A stretch of DNA of 64,000 bases from Nitrosomonadales bacterium (GCA_016177795.1 JACOUM010000007.1:186001-250000); one strand, 5' to 3'; shown: positions 7,500 through 16,728, numbered from the stretch's first letter. Made by a program: numbers and translations. Notes: generated by a model from the sequence alone, not told the origin.

Positions 7500-7946
7500 A
7501 TGACTCATTTCTTGTATCGGTTTACAGGGCTGTTAACCGCCCTGCTGCTGGGCGCCGCTGTTTATGCGCAGGACATTCAGGTTGAAGGCGCATGGACGCG
7601 CGCCACCGCCGCCGGACGCGATTCGGCCAGCGTGTTCATGTTCATTACCAGCAAACAGGAGGCAACCCTGATCGGCGCATCCAGCCCGGCCTCCAGGGCC
7701 GTGGAATTGCGCACCATGTCGCACAAGGGCAGCATGATGAAAACGCTGGTTCTCGAAAAAATCGTACTGCCGGCAAACAAGCGGGTGGACATGACCAGCA
7801 TTCATGGCTATCACCTGACGTTGACGGGCCTGAATGCGCCGCTCAAGGCCGGCGCGGCCGTGCCGTTGACGCTGGACATTGAAACCGCCGACAAGAAAAA
7901 TATCAAGATCGAAGTGCGCGCGGAAATCAAACCACCAAAAAAATAA
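7500..7946 (+). CDS. periplasmic copper chaperone PCuAC family protein
   Basis: PCuA(C) proteins bind Cu(I) in the periplasm and help load CuA/CuB centres of cytochrome oxidases. Residues 1-22 are a signal peptide (LLTALLLGAAVYA cleavage), followed by the cupredoxin-like domain with EGAWTRATAAGRDSASVFMF, MSHKGSMMK and IHGYHLTLTGLNAPLKAG. In most members the last block reads HLMLxGL; here it is HLTL, so the HxM copper ligand Met is replaced by Thr, although other Met/His residues remain (TMSHKGSMM). Start 7500 has AGGAGG eight bases upstream; an upstream in-frame ATG at 7431 overlaps the palindromes and is unlikely. It is divergent from regBA. Confidence 0.85.
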   Translation: MTHFLYRFTGLLTALLLGAAVYAQDIQVEGAWTRATAAGRDSASVFMFITSKQEATLIGASSPASRAVELRTMSHKGSMMKTLVLEKIVLPANKRVDMTSIHGYHLTLTGLNAPLKAGAAVPLTLDIETADKKNIKIEVRAEIKPPKK

Positions 7947-7984
7947 CAATAAACGGCGCACGGCCGGCGCGGCTGGTTTTTGCG

Positions 7985-8012
7985 CTTGAAATCACACTTA
8001 CAGCCCTCATCT
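7985..8012 (+). promoter_or_regulatory. sigma32 (heat shock) promoter of hsp20
   Basis: -35 element CTTGAAA at 7985-7991, a 13-bp spacer and -10 element CCTCATCT at 8005-8012. These match the RpoH consensus (CTTGAAA, 13-17 bp, CCCCATnT) with one mismatch. The small heat shock gene begins 45 bp further on. Confidence 0.8.
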
Positions 8013-8057
8013 TTCGGGTCACGGGGATGTCCCGGATTGCAAGAGAAGGAGAATAGG

Positions 8058-8480
8058 ATGGCTAACATTTTGCGCTATAACCCGGCCGATGATGCGTTCG
8101 ACGATCTGTTTCGCGGCTTTTTCATGCGTCCGGTGCGGCTTGAAGGCCAGCAGGAAGTGCAGATCAAGATGGACGTGAGCGAGGACGACAAGGCTTATAC
8201 CGTTCATGCCGAGATTCCCGGCGTGAAAAAGGAGGATATTCATGTCACCATCGATGGCAACCAGGTTGCCGTCAGCGCGGAAGTAAAGAATGAAAAAGAG
8301 GTTAAGGAAGGCGGAAAAATACTGCGCAGCGAGCGTTATTACGGCAAGGTATCGCGCGCTTTCACACTGGGCCAGGATGTGGACGAAGCGACTGCACAGG
8401 CAAAATACAAAGATGGCGTGCTGGAATTGACGCTGCCCAAGAAGGCGGTAGCGGCATCCAAGAAGCTGACCATTCAGTAA
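8058..8480 (+). CDS. Hsp20/alpha-crystallin family small heat shock protein
   Basis: An ATP-independent holdase that keeps unfolding proteins soluble. The 140-residue protein has a short N-terminal arm, then the alpha-crystallin domain from VQIKMDVSEDDKAYTVHAEI through GVKKEDIHVTIDGNQVAVSA and RSERYYGKVSRAFTLG to the closing KDGVLELTLPK, and a C-terminal tail KKLTIQ. The start at 8058 follows GAAGGAG; an upstream in-frame ATG at 7980 lies ahead of the heat shock promoter and is discounted. Monocistronic, controlled by the sigma32 promoter and closed by a strong hairpin. Confidence 0.95.
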   Translation: MANILRYNPADDAFDDLFRGFFMRPVRLEGQQEVQIKMDVSEDDKAYTVHAEIPGVKKEDIHVTIDGNQVAVSAEVKNEKEVKEGGKILRSERYYGKVSRAFTLGQDVDEATAQAKYKDGVLELTLPKKAVAASKKLTIQ

Positions 8481-8497
8481 GCGCTGACTTCGCGGCA

Positions 8498-8520
8498 AAC
8501 GGGCGGCTCAGCCGCCCGTT
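8498..8520. terminator. hairpin shared by convergent hsp20 and GGDEF-EAL genes
   Basis: AACGGGCGGC at 8498-8507, loop TCA, GCCGCCCGTT at 8511-8520: a perfect 10-bp GC-rich stem placed 18 bp after the hsp20 stop and 11 bp beyond the end of the convergent gene. Only a weak T-tract follows on either strand, so it is a probable bidirectional terminator. Confidence 0.7.
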
Positions 8521-8530
8521 GCATACAATT

Positions 8531-10600
8531 TCAGGACGATGATTTGAGTGGTGTTGTTTCGACAAGATTTACGAGCAGCGCCTCAAAATCCCCGGCGGCC
8601 ATCGGCCTGCTGAGATGGTATCCCTGCAGGATGTCGCAGTGATGTTCCAGCAGATACGCCTGCTGCTCCTCCGTTTCCACCCCTTCGGCGACGACCTTCA
8701 ACCCGAGCTTGTGTGCCATTTCGATGATCCCATCCACGATCGCCGCATCATGCTCGTTCCTGGTGACATTGCGGACAAACGATATGTCGATCTTGACCTT
8801 GTCAACCGGTAGCAGTTGCAGATTCGCAAGCGACGAATGTCCCGTCCCGAAATCATCTATGGATATGGTAATGCCCATCTCCTTGAAGTCGCGCAGGATA
8901 GCGATCAGGCCTTCGTTCTTGTCCAGCACCATGCTTTCCGTCAGCTCCAGCTCCAGGTAGCGTCCCTCCATGCCGGTTTCTTCCAATATTCTGGCAACCT
9001 GCGCGACGATTTCGTGGTTCTTCAGTTGTAGCGCCGATATGTTAACCGCGACATGAAAAGGCGGGAGGCCGGCCTTGCGCCAGGCAACGGCTTGCTTGCA
9101 TGCCGTGCGGAGCACCCACTCCCCGAGCTGGACAATCAGGCCGGTGGCTTCCGCCAGCGGAATGAACTGAATGGGGCCAAGCAACCCGAATTCCGGGTGC
9201 TGCCAGCGGATCAACGCCTCGGCCCCCACGACCTCTCCCGAATAACGGTCGACCTCGGGCTGGTAATGCAACACGAATTCAGGCTGGTATTGCAACAGAA
9301 AGTCTGCCGCTTTCACGGCCTTGCGGAACGAGGCTTCGAGAGCGACCCGCTCCATTGTTTTGGAAAGTATCTTGGGCGTGTACAGCGCATAGGCATTCCT
9401 GCCATTCAGTTTCGCCTGATACATGGCCCCGTCCGCGTTCATGATCAAACGCTCTATATTGCTGTCGTCAAGCGGGTAGAGGGTGATGCCGATGCTGCTG
9501 GTGACATATCTTTCGTGCTCACCCAGCTTGAAGGGCTGCCCGATCGAATGCAGGATTTTTTTGGCGACGTCTTCCGCATCAGCCACATCGCTGATGCCTT
9601 CCAGTATGACTGTAAACTCGTCGCCCCCGAGACGTGCCACGGTATCTTCCTTGCGCAACAGGTTCGACAGGCGTTTTGCGGTTTCCTGCAGCAGCAGGTC
9701 GCCGAAGAGGTGGCCGAGTGTGTCATTGATGTCCTTGAAGTGGTCAAGGTCGAGAAATAAAATCCCCACCAACTCCCCGTCCCTGCGGGCGCGCTCTATG
9801 GCCTGTCCGAGGCGATCATGGAACAGGCGCCGGTTCGGCAGGCCGGTCAGTGAATCGTAGTATGCCAGTCGCGCCAGGCGCTTCTCGAACATCACTCGCT
9901 CACTGACGTCCTGGATGATTGCTGTGTGGTAGCGGATATTTTCATGCCGGAATGCGCTGACCGACAGCAGAATGGGAATGATTCCGCCATTCTTGTTCTG
10001 CGCCTCCAGCGACAGGCCGGAAACAGGGTAAAACAGCCCGTCCGACCCGAGGCAGCGTTTTGCGCTATCCGGGGTTAACATCTGGGCAAGGGGCATGCCT
10101 GCCATCTTTCCTGGTGCAAAACCGAATATTTTTTCCGCAGCCATATTGTTCCGCACCACCAGCCCCTGCTCGTCCAGTGTAAGAATGCCTTCCGAAGCAC
10201 CCTCTACCACTGCCCGGTAATGAACCTCCCGATCCACAATTTCACGGTTGCGTTCGACCAGTTCGGCGGTACGATGCCGCACCTCCTCTTCCAGATGGTC
10301 GCGCTGCTGCCGGAGCAAATCCTGCGCCTGCCGGAGTGCTGCGATATGCGCAGTCAATGGGCGAAACAAAAACAGGTACAGAATGGGCGAAACCAGAATA
10401 GTCAACAACGCCCCATCGAGTATGTGCCCCGCTACTGAAGGAAGTGGCGGCAACCACTCAAGGGCAAACATGACCGCTATTTCGGCAGCGAAAATCGAAA
10501 TAGCCACTATAGATAGCAATCGTATCGGCGATTGGGCAAAGCCCTTTTGAAGAGATTCCCGTTCTCCCAGACTGGACTGAGCGGAGTTCCCATTAACCAA
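8531..10600 (-). CDS. membrane-anchored PAS-GGDEF-EAL cyclic-di-GMP protein
   Basis: A 689-residue regulator of cyclic-di-GMP. Two membrane helices (~28-48 and 57-78) are followed by a coiled-coil, a PAS domain (~125-240), a GGDEF domain with an intact RLGGDEFTVILEG motif, and an EAL domain with intact EALIRW, NIS and DDFGTGHSS motifs. Both synthesis and hydrolysis are therefore possible. At the first EAL strand there is a direct duplication: FLLQYQPE is followed by FVLHYQPE, a 24-bp imperfect tandem repeat (9254-9301). The initiation codon at 10600 is TTG, with GGAG nine bases upstream; no in-frame ATG fits better. Confidence 0.9.
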   Translation of the reverse strand: MVNGNSAQSSLGERESLQKGFAQSPIRLLSIVAISIFAAEIAVMFALEWLPPLPSVAGHILDGALLTILVSPILYLFLFRPLTAHIAALRQAQDLLRQQRDHLEEEVRHRTAELVERNREIVDREVHYRAVVEGASEGILTLDEQGLVVRNNMAAEKIFGFAPGKMAGMPLAQMLTPDSAKRCLGSDGLFYPVSGLSLEAQNKNGGIIPILLSVSAFRHENIRYHTAIIQDVSERVMFEKRLARLAYYDSLTGLPNRRLFHDRLGQAIERARRDGELVGILFLDLDHFKDINDTLGHLFGDLLLQETAKRLSNLLRKEDTVARLGGDEFTVILEGISDVADAEDVAKKILHSIGQPFKLGEHERYVTSSIGITLYPLDDSNIERLIMNADGAMYQAKLNGRNAYALYTPKILSKTMERVALEASFRKAVKAADFLLQYQPEFVLHYQPEVDRYSGEVVGAEALIRWQHPEFGLLGPIQFIPLAEATGLIVQLGEWVLRTACKQAVAWRKAGLPPFHVAVNISALQLKNHEIVAQVARILEETGMEGRYLELELTESMVLDKNEGLIAILRDFKEMGITISIDDFGTGHSSLANLQLLPVDKVKIDISFVRNVTRNEHDAAIVDGIIEMAHKLGLKVVAEGVETEEQQAYLLEHHCDILQGYHLSRPMAAGDFEALLVNLVETTPLKSSS

Positions 10601-10686
10601 TGCAGTTTCTCCAGTAGGTCATTCTTGATCTTTTTAGCTTGTATGCTGAAGCCTTGACCAGCAGGATATTATAAAAAAACACTTTG

Positions 10687-10702
10687 GCATAAATATTTAT
10701 GC
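10687..10702. promoter_or_regulatory. perfect 16-bp AT-rich palindrome upstream of argB
   Basis: GCATAAATATTTATGC is its own reverse complement. It lies in the divergent intergenic region, 92 bp before argB and 87 bp from the GGDEF-EAL start. It resembles an operator. An ArgR site is conceivable given argB, but its geometry (GCAT-N8-ATGC) differs from the usual ARG box. Confidence 0.45.
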
Positions 10703-10785
10703 ATGGAGCGGAAGAATGCGGGGGTCTCTCGCCGGTTGTTGTAGTGTAAAATGCGTGCCAGCTTCGCACTCCAGGTTTTGTTTAA

Positions 10786-11679
<894 letters not shown>

Positions 11680-11801
11680 ACGCCGCATGTATTTCGGAGC
11701 ACGGAAAATTCAAAATTTCCAAGTCAGGCTAGGCGTGCGCAAAAAATCGCCGCGCCGCATATGGAGTATATGCAAGCAAGATTTTTTAAGCACAACAACG
11801 C

Positions 11802-12443
11802 ATGACGACGAAATTTTGGATTTTTGATCTTGACAACACGCTGCATGACGCGACGCCGCACATTTTTCCGCACATCAACCGCAGCATGACGGCCTATTTG
11901 CAGGAACACCTGCAGCTTGACGAGGCGGCGGCGAGCGCACTGCGCACGCATTACTGGCAACGCTATGGCGCGACGTTGAGTGGCCTGATGCGCCACCACG
12001 GCACCAAGCCGGAGCACTTCCTGTGGCACACCCATCAGTTCCCGGAACTGGAACGGATGGTGCTGCGCGAACCGCGCCTGCGCCATGTGCTGAAAAAGTT
12101 GCCGGGCAGGAAGGCGGTGTTTTCCAATGCGCCGCAGCGTTACGCGCAGGCGGTGCTGGAACTGCTGCGCGTGTCGGACTTGTTCGACGATGTGATGGCG
12201 GTGGAGCAGACGCGCTTCCGTCCCAAACCGGACAGCTTCGGCTTTATGCGCCTGCTGCGGCGGCATCGCATTGCTGCGGCGCAATGCATCATGGTCGAAG
12301 ACAGCCTGGAAAATCTGCATGCGGCAAAACGGCTGGGGATGCGCACGGTATGGGTGAATGCCAGCAACAAAAATGCGCCATGCGTGGACGTGAAAATTCG
12401 TGATGTGATGCAGTTGCCGCGGGTGCTGCATCGGTTGAATTAA
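11802..12443 (+). CDS. HAD-family pyrimidine 5'-nucleotidase (Sdt1/YjjG-like)
   Basis: A 213-residue haloacid dehalogenase family hydrolase. Motif I FDLDNTLHD (nucleophile and acid/base Asp), motif II FSNAP, motif III Lys in RPKPDSFGF and motif IV VEDSLEN are all present, with an alpha-helical cap between motifs I and II. The subfamily is usually annotated as pyrimidine 5'-nucleotidase; real substrate is not proven by sequence. It sits between argB and slmA on the same strand, 122 bp after argB and 10 bp before slmA. Confidence 0.85.
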   Translation: MTTKFWIFDLDNTLHDATPHIFPHINRSMTAYLQEHLQLDEAAASALRTHYWQRYGATLSGLMRHHGTKPEHFLWHTHQFPELERMVLREPRLRHVLKKLPGRKAVFSNAPQRYAQAVLELLRVSDLFDDVMAVEQTRFRPKPDSFGFMRLLRRHRIAAAQCIMVEDSLENLHAAKRLGMRTVWVNASNKNAPCVDVKIRDVMQLPRVLHRLN

Positions 12444-12453
12444 AGAGGGAAAC

Positions 12454-13032
12454 ATGGCAAGCAAACCGGGCGAAAGAAAATTGCAGATTCTGCAAACCGT
12501 GGCACAAATGCTGGAGCAGCCCAAGGGCGAGAAGATCACCACGGCCGCTCTGGCGGCCAAGCTGGAACTTTCCGAAGCGGCGCTGTACCGCCATTTCGCC
12601 AGCAAGGCGCAGATGTTCGAGGGGCTGATCGAATTTATCGAGCAGACGGTGTTCGGACTGATCAACAAGATCACCCAGGAGGAGAAAAGCGGTTTGCAGC
12701 AAACCGAGGCTATCGTGTCGATGCTGCTCGGTTTTGCGCAGAAGAATCGCGGCATGACACGCGTGCTGACCGGCGACGCACTGGTGAATGAGGACGAGCG
12801 GCTGCAGCGGCGCATCAACCAGATGCTGGACCGTATCGAGACGACGCTCAAGCAATCATTGCGCATGGCTGCCACGCAAGGAGAGACGGATGCAACGGCA
12901 GAAGTGGGCGCACATGCCAATCTGCTGGTGTGTTATGTGACCGGCCGCTGGCAGCAATTTGCCAAGAGTGGCTTCATGCGTGACCCGTTGGCGCAGTGGC
13001 CGGCACAGTCGGCGATTCTGCTGGGTAAATAA
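12454..13032 (+). CDS. slmA: nucleoid occlusion factor SlmA (TetR family)
   Basis: SlmA binds specific chromosomal sites and blocks FtsZ ring assembly over the nucleoid. The 192-residue protein opens with PGERKLQILQTVAQMLE and an N-terminal TetR helix-turn-helix (TTAALAAKLELSEAALYRHF, about residues 30-50). The C-terminal region (LLGFAQKNRGMTRVLTGDAL, and the terminal GFMRDPLAQWP) is characteristic of SlmA rather than general TetR repressors. Ten bp separate it from the preceding phosphatase gene. Confidence 0.9.
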   Translation: MASKPGERKLQILQTVAQMLEQPKGEKITTAALAAKLELSEAALYRHFASKAQMFEGLIEFIEQTVFGLINKITQEEKSGLQQTEAIVSMLLGFAQKNRGMTRVLTGDALVNEDERLQRRINQMLDRIETTLKQSLRMAATQGETDATAEVGAHANLLVCYVTGRWQQFAKSGFMRDPLAQWPAQSAILLGK

Positions 13033-13047
13033 TTTCAAGGGATAAAA

Positions 13048-14166
13048 ATGATTCTGATTCTCAGTTCCAACGCCGGCGAACGGACGCAGGAATACCAGCA
13101 GTTGCTGGCGCATCTGGCAACGCTGCAAGGCATCCAGACCCGCGTGCATGTCGAGCGCGGCAGCGAGCAGGCCTTGACCGAAATTTACCTGATCGGCAAC
13201 ACCAAGGCTCTGGATATAGAGGATATGCAGAGTCTGCCGTGCGTCGAGCGCGTAGTGCGCGTGTCCGAGGAATACCGCATCCTCGGGCGGCACAAGGACG
13301 ACCAGCGCCCCACGCATTTCGACTACAACGGCGTACGCTTCGGACAAGACACGTTGCACGTGTTTGCCGGGTTATGCGCGGTGGACAACCGCGAGCATGT
13401 CGAAATGATGATGAAGGCGGTGCATGACAACGGCCAAGTGTGCACGCGCATGGGCGCGTACAAGCCGCGCACCAGCCCCTATGCGTTTCAGGGGCACGGC
13501 AAAAACTGCCTGCCTTACGTGTTTGAGCTGGCGGGAAAGTACGGCATCAGAGTGATCGCGATGGAAATCACCCACGAATCGCACCTCGACGAGATACGCG
13601 AGGCGTTGCGCCAGACCGGCAACCCGACCGGCGTGATGCTGCAGATCGGCACGCGCAACACGCAGAATTTCGAGCTGCTGAAAATCGTCGGACGGCAGAC
13701 CGAGATGCCGGTGCTGCTCAAGCGCGGTTTCGGCATCACGCTGGACGAATCGCTGAATGCGGCGGAATACCTGGCCTCCGAAGGGAACCGCAACGTGGTG
13801 TTCGGCCTGCGCGGCATGAAGACCAACATGGGCGACCCGCACCGAAACCTGGTGGACTTCGCGCATGTGCCGGTGGTGAAGCGGCTGACGCGCATGCCGG
13901 TGTGCGTCGACCCGTCGCACTCGGTCGGCTCGCGGCAGGCCTCGCCGGACGGCATTCTCGATACGCTGCATGTCACCGCGCAGGGCGTGCTGGCCGGCGC
14001 CAACATGGTGCTGGTGGATTTCCATCCCGCCCCGCCCAAGGCGCTGGTGGATGGCCCGCAGGCGTTGCTGCTCAAGGAGCTGCCATATTTCCTCGAAGAT
14101 GTGCAGATCGCGCGCGAGGCCTATCTCAAGCGCGTCGCGCTACGGCAGCGTTACCAGGACACGTAG
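13048..14166 (+). CDS. 3-deoxy-7-phosphoheptulonate (DAHP) synthase, type I-beta-like
   Basis: Condenses phosphoenolpyruvate and erythrose 4-phosphate, the first step of the shikimate pathway. The 372-residue protein has an N-terminal ferredoxin-like ACT-type region (~1-75) and a TIM barrel with FAGLCAVDN (metal Cys), KPRTSPYAFQG, PVLLKRGFGIT and CVDPSHSVG (metal His). The usual metal-binding Glu in the IEVHP motif appears as Asp here (LVDFHPAPPKAL), a conservative change. The family call is firm, but the substitutions suggest a divergent branch. Start ATG 13048 follows AAGGGAT; it lies 16 bp after slmA. Confidence 0.85.
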   Translation: MILILSSNAGERTQEYQQLLAHLATLQGIQTRVHVERGSEQALTEIYLIGNTKALDIEDMQSLPCVERVVRVSEEYRILGRHKDDQRPTHFDYNGVRFGQDTLHVFAGLCAVDNREHVEMMMKAVHDNGQVCTRMGAYKPRTSPYAFQGHGKNCLPYVFELAGKYGIRVIAMEITHESHLDEIREALRQTGNPTGVMLQIGTRNTQNFELLKIVGRQTEMPVLLKRGFGITLDESLNAAEYLASEGNRNVVFGLRGMKTNMGDPHRNLVDFAHVPVVKRLTRMPVCVDPSHSVGSRQASPDGILDTLHVTAQGVLAGANMVLVDFHPAPPKALVDGPQALLLKELPYFLEDVQIAREAYLKRVALRQRYQDT

Positions 14167-14199
14167 TTTTCCATGTGTCGAGTATAGACCGGAGCAGCC

Positions 14200-14904
14200 A
14201 TGAAAAAGATACTCGTCATTGTCGCCGTGCTGGCGGCCGCTGCCATTGCGGCCTACTTCGTGCTGCAGAATCCGCTCGGCAGGCTGGTCAAGCTGGCCGT
14301 CGAGGAATTCGGGCCGGAGATGACGCAGGCGGCCGTACGGGTAAGCAGCGTCAATATTTCGGCGACGGACGGGCGCGGCGCATTATCCGGGCTGTTTCTC
14401 GGCAATCCCAAGGGGTTCAAGTCCGATTATGCGTTGAAGGCGGGTACCGTCAAAATCGAGCTCGAACCGGCCAGCCTTGCGAAGGACGTGGTGGTGATTC
14501 GCAGGATATTGATCGACGCGCCGCAAATCGGCTACGAAAAGGCCGGCAACATCACCAATTTCGACGCCATTCAGCGCAATGTCGAGGCGTATCTCGGCGC
14601 AAAGGGCGGCAAGGGCGAGAAACCCAAACAGGAGAGCGGCAAGAGGATGATCATCGACTCCTTCGTCATCCGCAACGCCAGGGTCAATTACAACGACATG
14701 CTGGAGCTCAAGCTGCCAGACATCGAACTGCGCAACGTCGGCAAGAAGACCGGCGGCGCAACTTCCGCGCAGGTGGTCAAGGCCATCATTGCGGAACTGA
14801 ATACCCAATTGGCGATTGCGCTCGCCAAGGCGGCAGTGATCGGCAGCGTGGGCGGCGTGGTAGTCGGCGCGGGAGCAGCGCTCAAGGGGCTGTTCGACAA
14901 ATAA
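14200..14904 (+). CDS. AsmA-like membrane-anchored envelope protein
   Basis: A 234-residue protein with one N-terminal membrane anchor (VIVAVLAAAAIAAYFVL) and a periplasmic region resembling the start of AsmA/DUF748 proteins: SVNISATDGRGALSGLFLGN, LEPASLAKDVVVIRRILIDA and an amphipathic beta pattern. The C-terminus has a Gly/Ala-rich hydrophobic stretch (GSVGGVVVGAGAALKGLF) that could be a second membrane segment. Such proteins are linked to lipid transport or outer membrane homeostasis; the precise role here is unknown. It begins 34 bp after the DAHP synthase gene with no obvious functional tie. Confidence 0.6.
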   Translation: MKKILVIVAVLAAAAIAAYFVLQNPLGRLVKLAVEEFGPEMTQAAVRVSSVNISATDGRGALSGLFLGNPKGFKSDYALKAGTVKIELEPASLAKDVVVIRRILIDAPQIGYEKAGNITNFDAIQRNVEAYLGAKGGKGEKPKQESGKRMIIDSFVIRNARVNYNDMLELKLPDIELRNVGKKTGGATSAQVVKAIIAELNTQLAIALAKAAVIGSVGGVVVGAGAALKGLFDK

Positions 14905-14913
14905 GAAGTTCAG

Positions 14914-15018
14914 TCCACAGATTACACAGATTACGCGAGATTAAACCAGTGGCTATCGCGGACAGCATGGTTTGCCTGTGACGACTTAAAATCTGTGCAA
15001 ATCCGTGTAATCTGTGGA
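14914..15018. repeat. long inverted repeat with 9-bp units (CACAGATTA type)
   Basis: TCCACAGATTACACAGATT at 14914-14932 is the reverse complement, with one mismatch, of AATCCGTGTAATCTGTGGA at 15000-15018. Inside each arm the word CACAGATTA (or its complement) is repeated at about 9-10 bp spacing. The element lies between the AsmA-like gene and the convergent chaA. It is architecturally the same as the CACGAANNN elements at 28580, 57836 and 59166. Confidence 0.75.
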
Positions 15019-15046
15019 CAAACGTTTTTCCAGTTTAACCAAACCC

Positions 15047-16123
15047 TCAGACCAGTCCCATCATCACCAGCGCGATGAACGCCGCAAACAGCGCAAAGTG
15101 GCTGATACCCTCAATGGCATTGGTCTCGCCGTCGTGCAGGTTGTTCATCACTGTGAGGAAGGTCAGCAGCAGCATGCCGGCCTGAACCGGCGTGAGCGCC
15201 ATCTCGATGCGCTCGCCGGTGAACAGCGCGATGCCCTCGATCACCGGCAGGGTCAGCAGCACCGTGGCGAGCGAGGCGCCCAGCGCGATGTTGACGGTGG
15301 TCTGCATGCGGTTGTTCTGCGCCGCCTTGAGTGCGGTGAGGATTTCCGGACTGGCGGAAATCAGCGCCACCAGCACCGCCGGGATCGCCTTCGGCAGGCT
15401 GCTGCCGGCCAGCCCGGCATCCAGCAGTACCGACAATACTTCCGAGAGCACGCCGACCAGCACGATCGCGCCGAGCATCACCGCGACATGCAGCGCATTT
15501 GGGCTGTGCGCGAGGTCGTGGGCTTCTTCTTCCTCACCGGCGCTATATTCGAAAAAGTTGCGGTGCTCCACCGTCTGCAGGCGCAGGAAGGCCAGATACA
15601 TGATCGCCATGATGCCAATGGAGAAGACCGAGTAGATCTGCCATTGATGCTCCGGCACGAAATCCGGGATGAACATGCCGACGCCGATGGCAACCAGCAG
15701 CATGGCGATGAAGGAATTGGCCGACGAGATGTTGTACCTGGTGCTGCCGTGCTTCAGCCCGCCGACGATGGCCGCGAGGCCGAGGATGCCGTTGATGTCG
15801 AACATCACGGCGGCGAACACCGTGTCGCGCGCCAGCGTCGGGTTGGGTGCGCCCTGCAGCAGCACGACCAGGATCACCACCTCGACCGACACGGCGGCGA
15901 GCGTGAGGATCAGCGTGCCGTACGGTTCGCCGAAGCGTATCGCCAGCACCTCGGCGTGATGGGCAATGCGGAACGCCACGCCGATGACTGCGGCGAGGAT
16001 CACCAGCAACAGACCCCACAGCATTGCCCCGCCGTGTTCCACGGCGCTGTGCTCGAGCGAGATGCCCAGCAGCAGCACGGCCAGCGCAACGGCAATCTGG
16101 AATTCGGGTCTGAAATATTTCAT
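15047..16123 (-). CDS. chaA: ChaA-type sodium(calcium, potassium)/proton antiporter
   Basis: A 358-residue inner membrane cation/proton exchanger with about 11 hydrophobic helices. The two inverted CaCA repeats are marked by GEPYGTLILTLAAVSVEVVI in the first half and ALGASLATVLLTLPVI with SASPEILTALKAAQNN in the second, separated by an acidic loop (SAGEEEEAHDLAH) that probably faces the cytoplasm. Monocistronic, convergent with the AsmA-like gene. The transported cation cannot be decided from sequence alone. Confidence 0.88.
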   Translation of the reverse strand: MKYFRPEFQIAVALAVLLLGISLEHSAVEHGGAMLWGLLLVILAAVIGVAFRIAHHAEVLAIRFGEPYGTLILTLAAVSVEVVILVVLLQGAPNPTLARDTVFAAVMFDINGILGLAAIVGGLKHGSTRYNISSANSFIAMLLVAIGVGMFIPDFVPEHQWQIYSVFSIGIMAIMYLAFLRLQTVEHRNFFEYSAGEEEEAHDLAHSPNALHVAVMLGAIVLVGVLSEVLSVLLDAGLAGSSLPKAIPAVLVALISASPEILTALKAAQNNRMQTTVNIALGASLATVLLTLPVIEGIALFTGERIEMALTPVQAGMLLLTFLTVMNNLHDGETNAIEGISHFALFAAFIALVMMGLV

Positions 16124-16309
16124 GGTTTTTTGTGCAACAAGACGATGTTGCGCACCCTAGCCGGTCGGGGACGGGGCGTCAACCTGCGCAACAACATAGA
16201 CTGCTTGCGGAATATATAACGGAACCTGTTGACTGACAGGGTTATCGTTACTACTATGGCCGTTCGGTAAGCTTTTGGTTGTTAACTTCATCATCAGGGA
16301 GGTTGCATC

Positions 16310-16717
16310 ATGGCAGAACGGAAAGCAAAACCCGCCGCAAAAAAGGCGGCTGTGACCAGGACGGCGGGCAAGGCCGCCGCCAAACCGAAACCCGCCAGTG
16401 CCGCAGTCGCGGCGCCCAGAAAGACGGCAGTGAAAAAAACGGCGACCGCAGCCGCAAAACCGAAAGGCTCCAAAACCCCGGCAGTGAAAAAAACAGTTGC
16501 GCCTGCCGCTGCAAAGGAAGCTCCAGCGCAAAAGGCCGTCGCAACCAAAGCCAAACCGGCCGCAAGGAAAACCGTGGCGAAGCCCACTTTCGAAGAGCGC
16601 TATCGCATGGTGCAAACCGCCGCTTATTTTATTGCGGAGCGTGACGGGTTTTGCGGCTGCCCGACCGAGTATTGGGCGGCTGCCGAGTTTGAGATCGCAA
16701 GCAGGCTGGGCCAATAG
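16310..16717 (+). CDS. Lys/Ala/Pro-rich protein with C-terminal DUF2934
   Basis: A 135-residue basic protein. Residues 1-90 are low-complexity AAK/PAAKK/TAVKK repeats like histone H1 or AlgP tails, predicted to be disordered and to bind nucleic acid. Residues ~92-135 form DUF2934 (ERYRMVQTAAYFIAERDGF, CPTEYWAAAEFEI). The start at 16310 follows GGGAGG. Fusion of such a tail to DUF2934 occurs in several betaproteobacteria; function unknown, a nucleoid-associated role is an inference. Confidence 0.75.
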   Translation: MAERKAKPAAKKAAVTRTAGKAAAKPKPASAAVAAPRKTAVKKTATAAAKPKGSKTPAVKKTVAPAAAKEAPAQKAVATKAKPAARKTVAKPTFEERYRMVQTAAYFIAERDGFCGCPTEYWAAAEFEIASRLGQ

Positions 16718-16728
16718 ATCCGACTGTC

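Noticed and set aside
11724-12920. Long minus-strand open frame opposite the HAD phosphatase and slmA genes
   Set aside because: It is a GC-rich shadow of two clearly recognisable plus-strand genes; the translation is low-quality and rich in Ser/Arg/Gln.
15014-16219. 401-codon plus-strand frame opposite chaA
   Set aside because: The His/Gln/Arg-rich translation is the reverse reading of hydrophobic antiporter codons.
16220-16260. Short hairpin CCTGT/ACAGG between chaA and the DUF2934 gene
   Set aside because: The stem is only five to seven bp with no T-tract and no clear partner gene; too weak to call.
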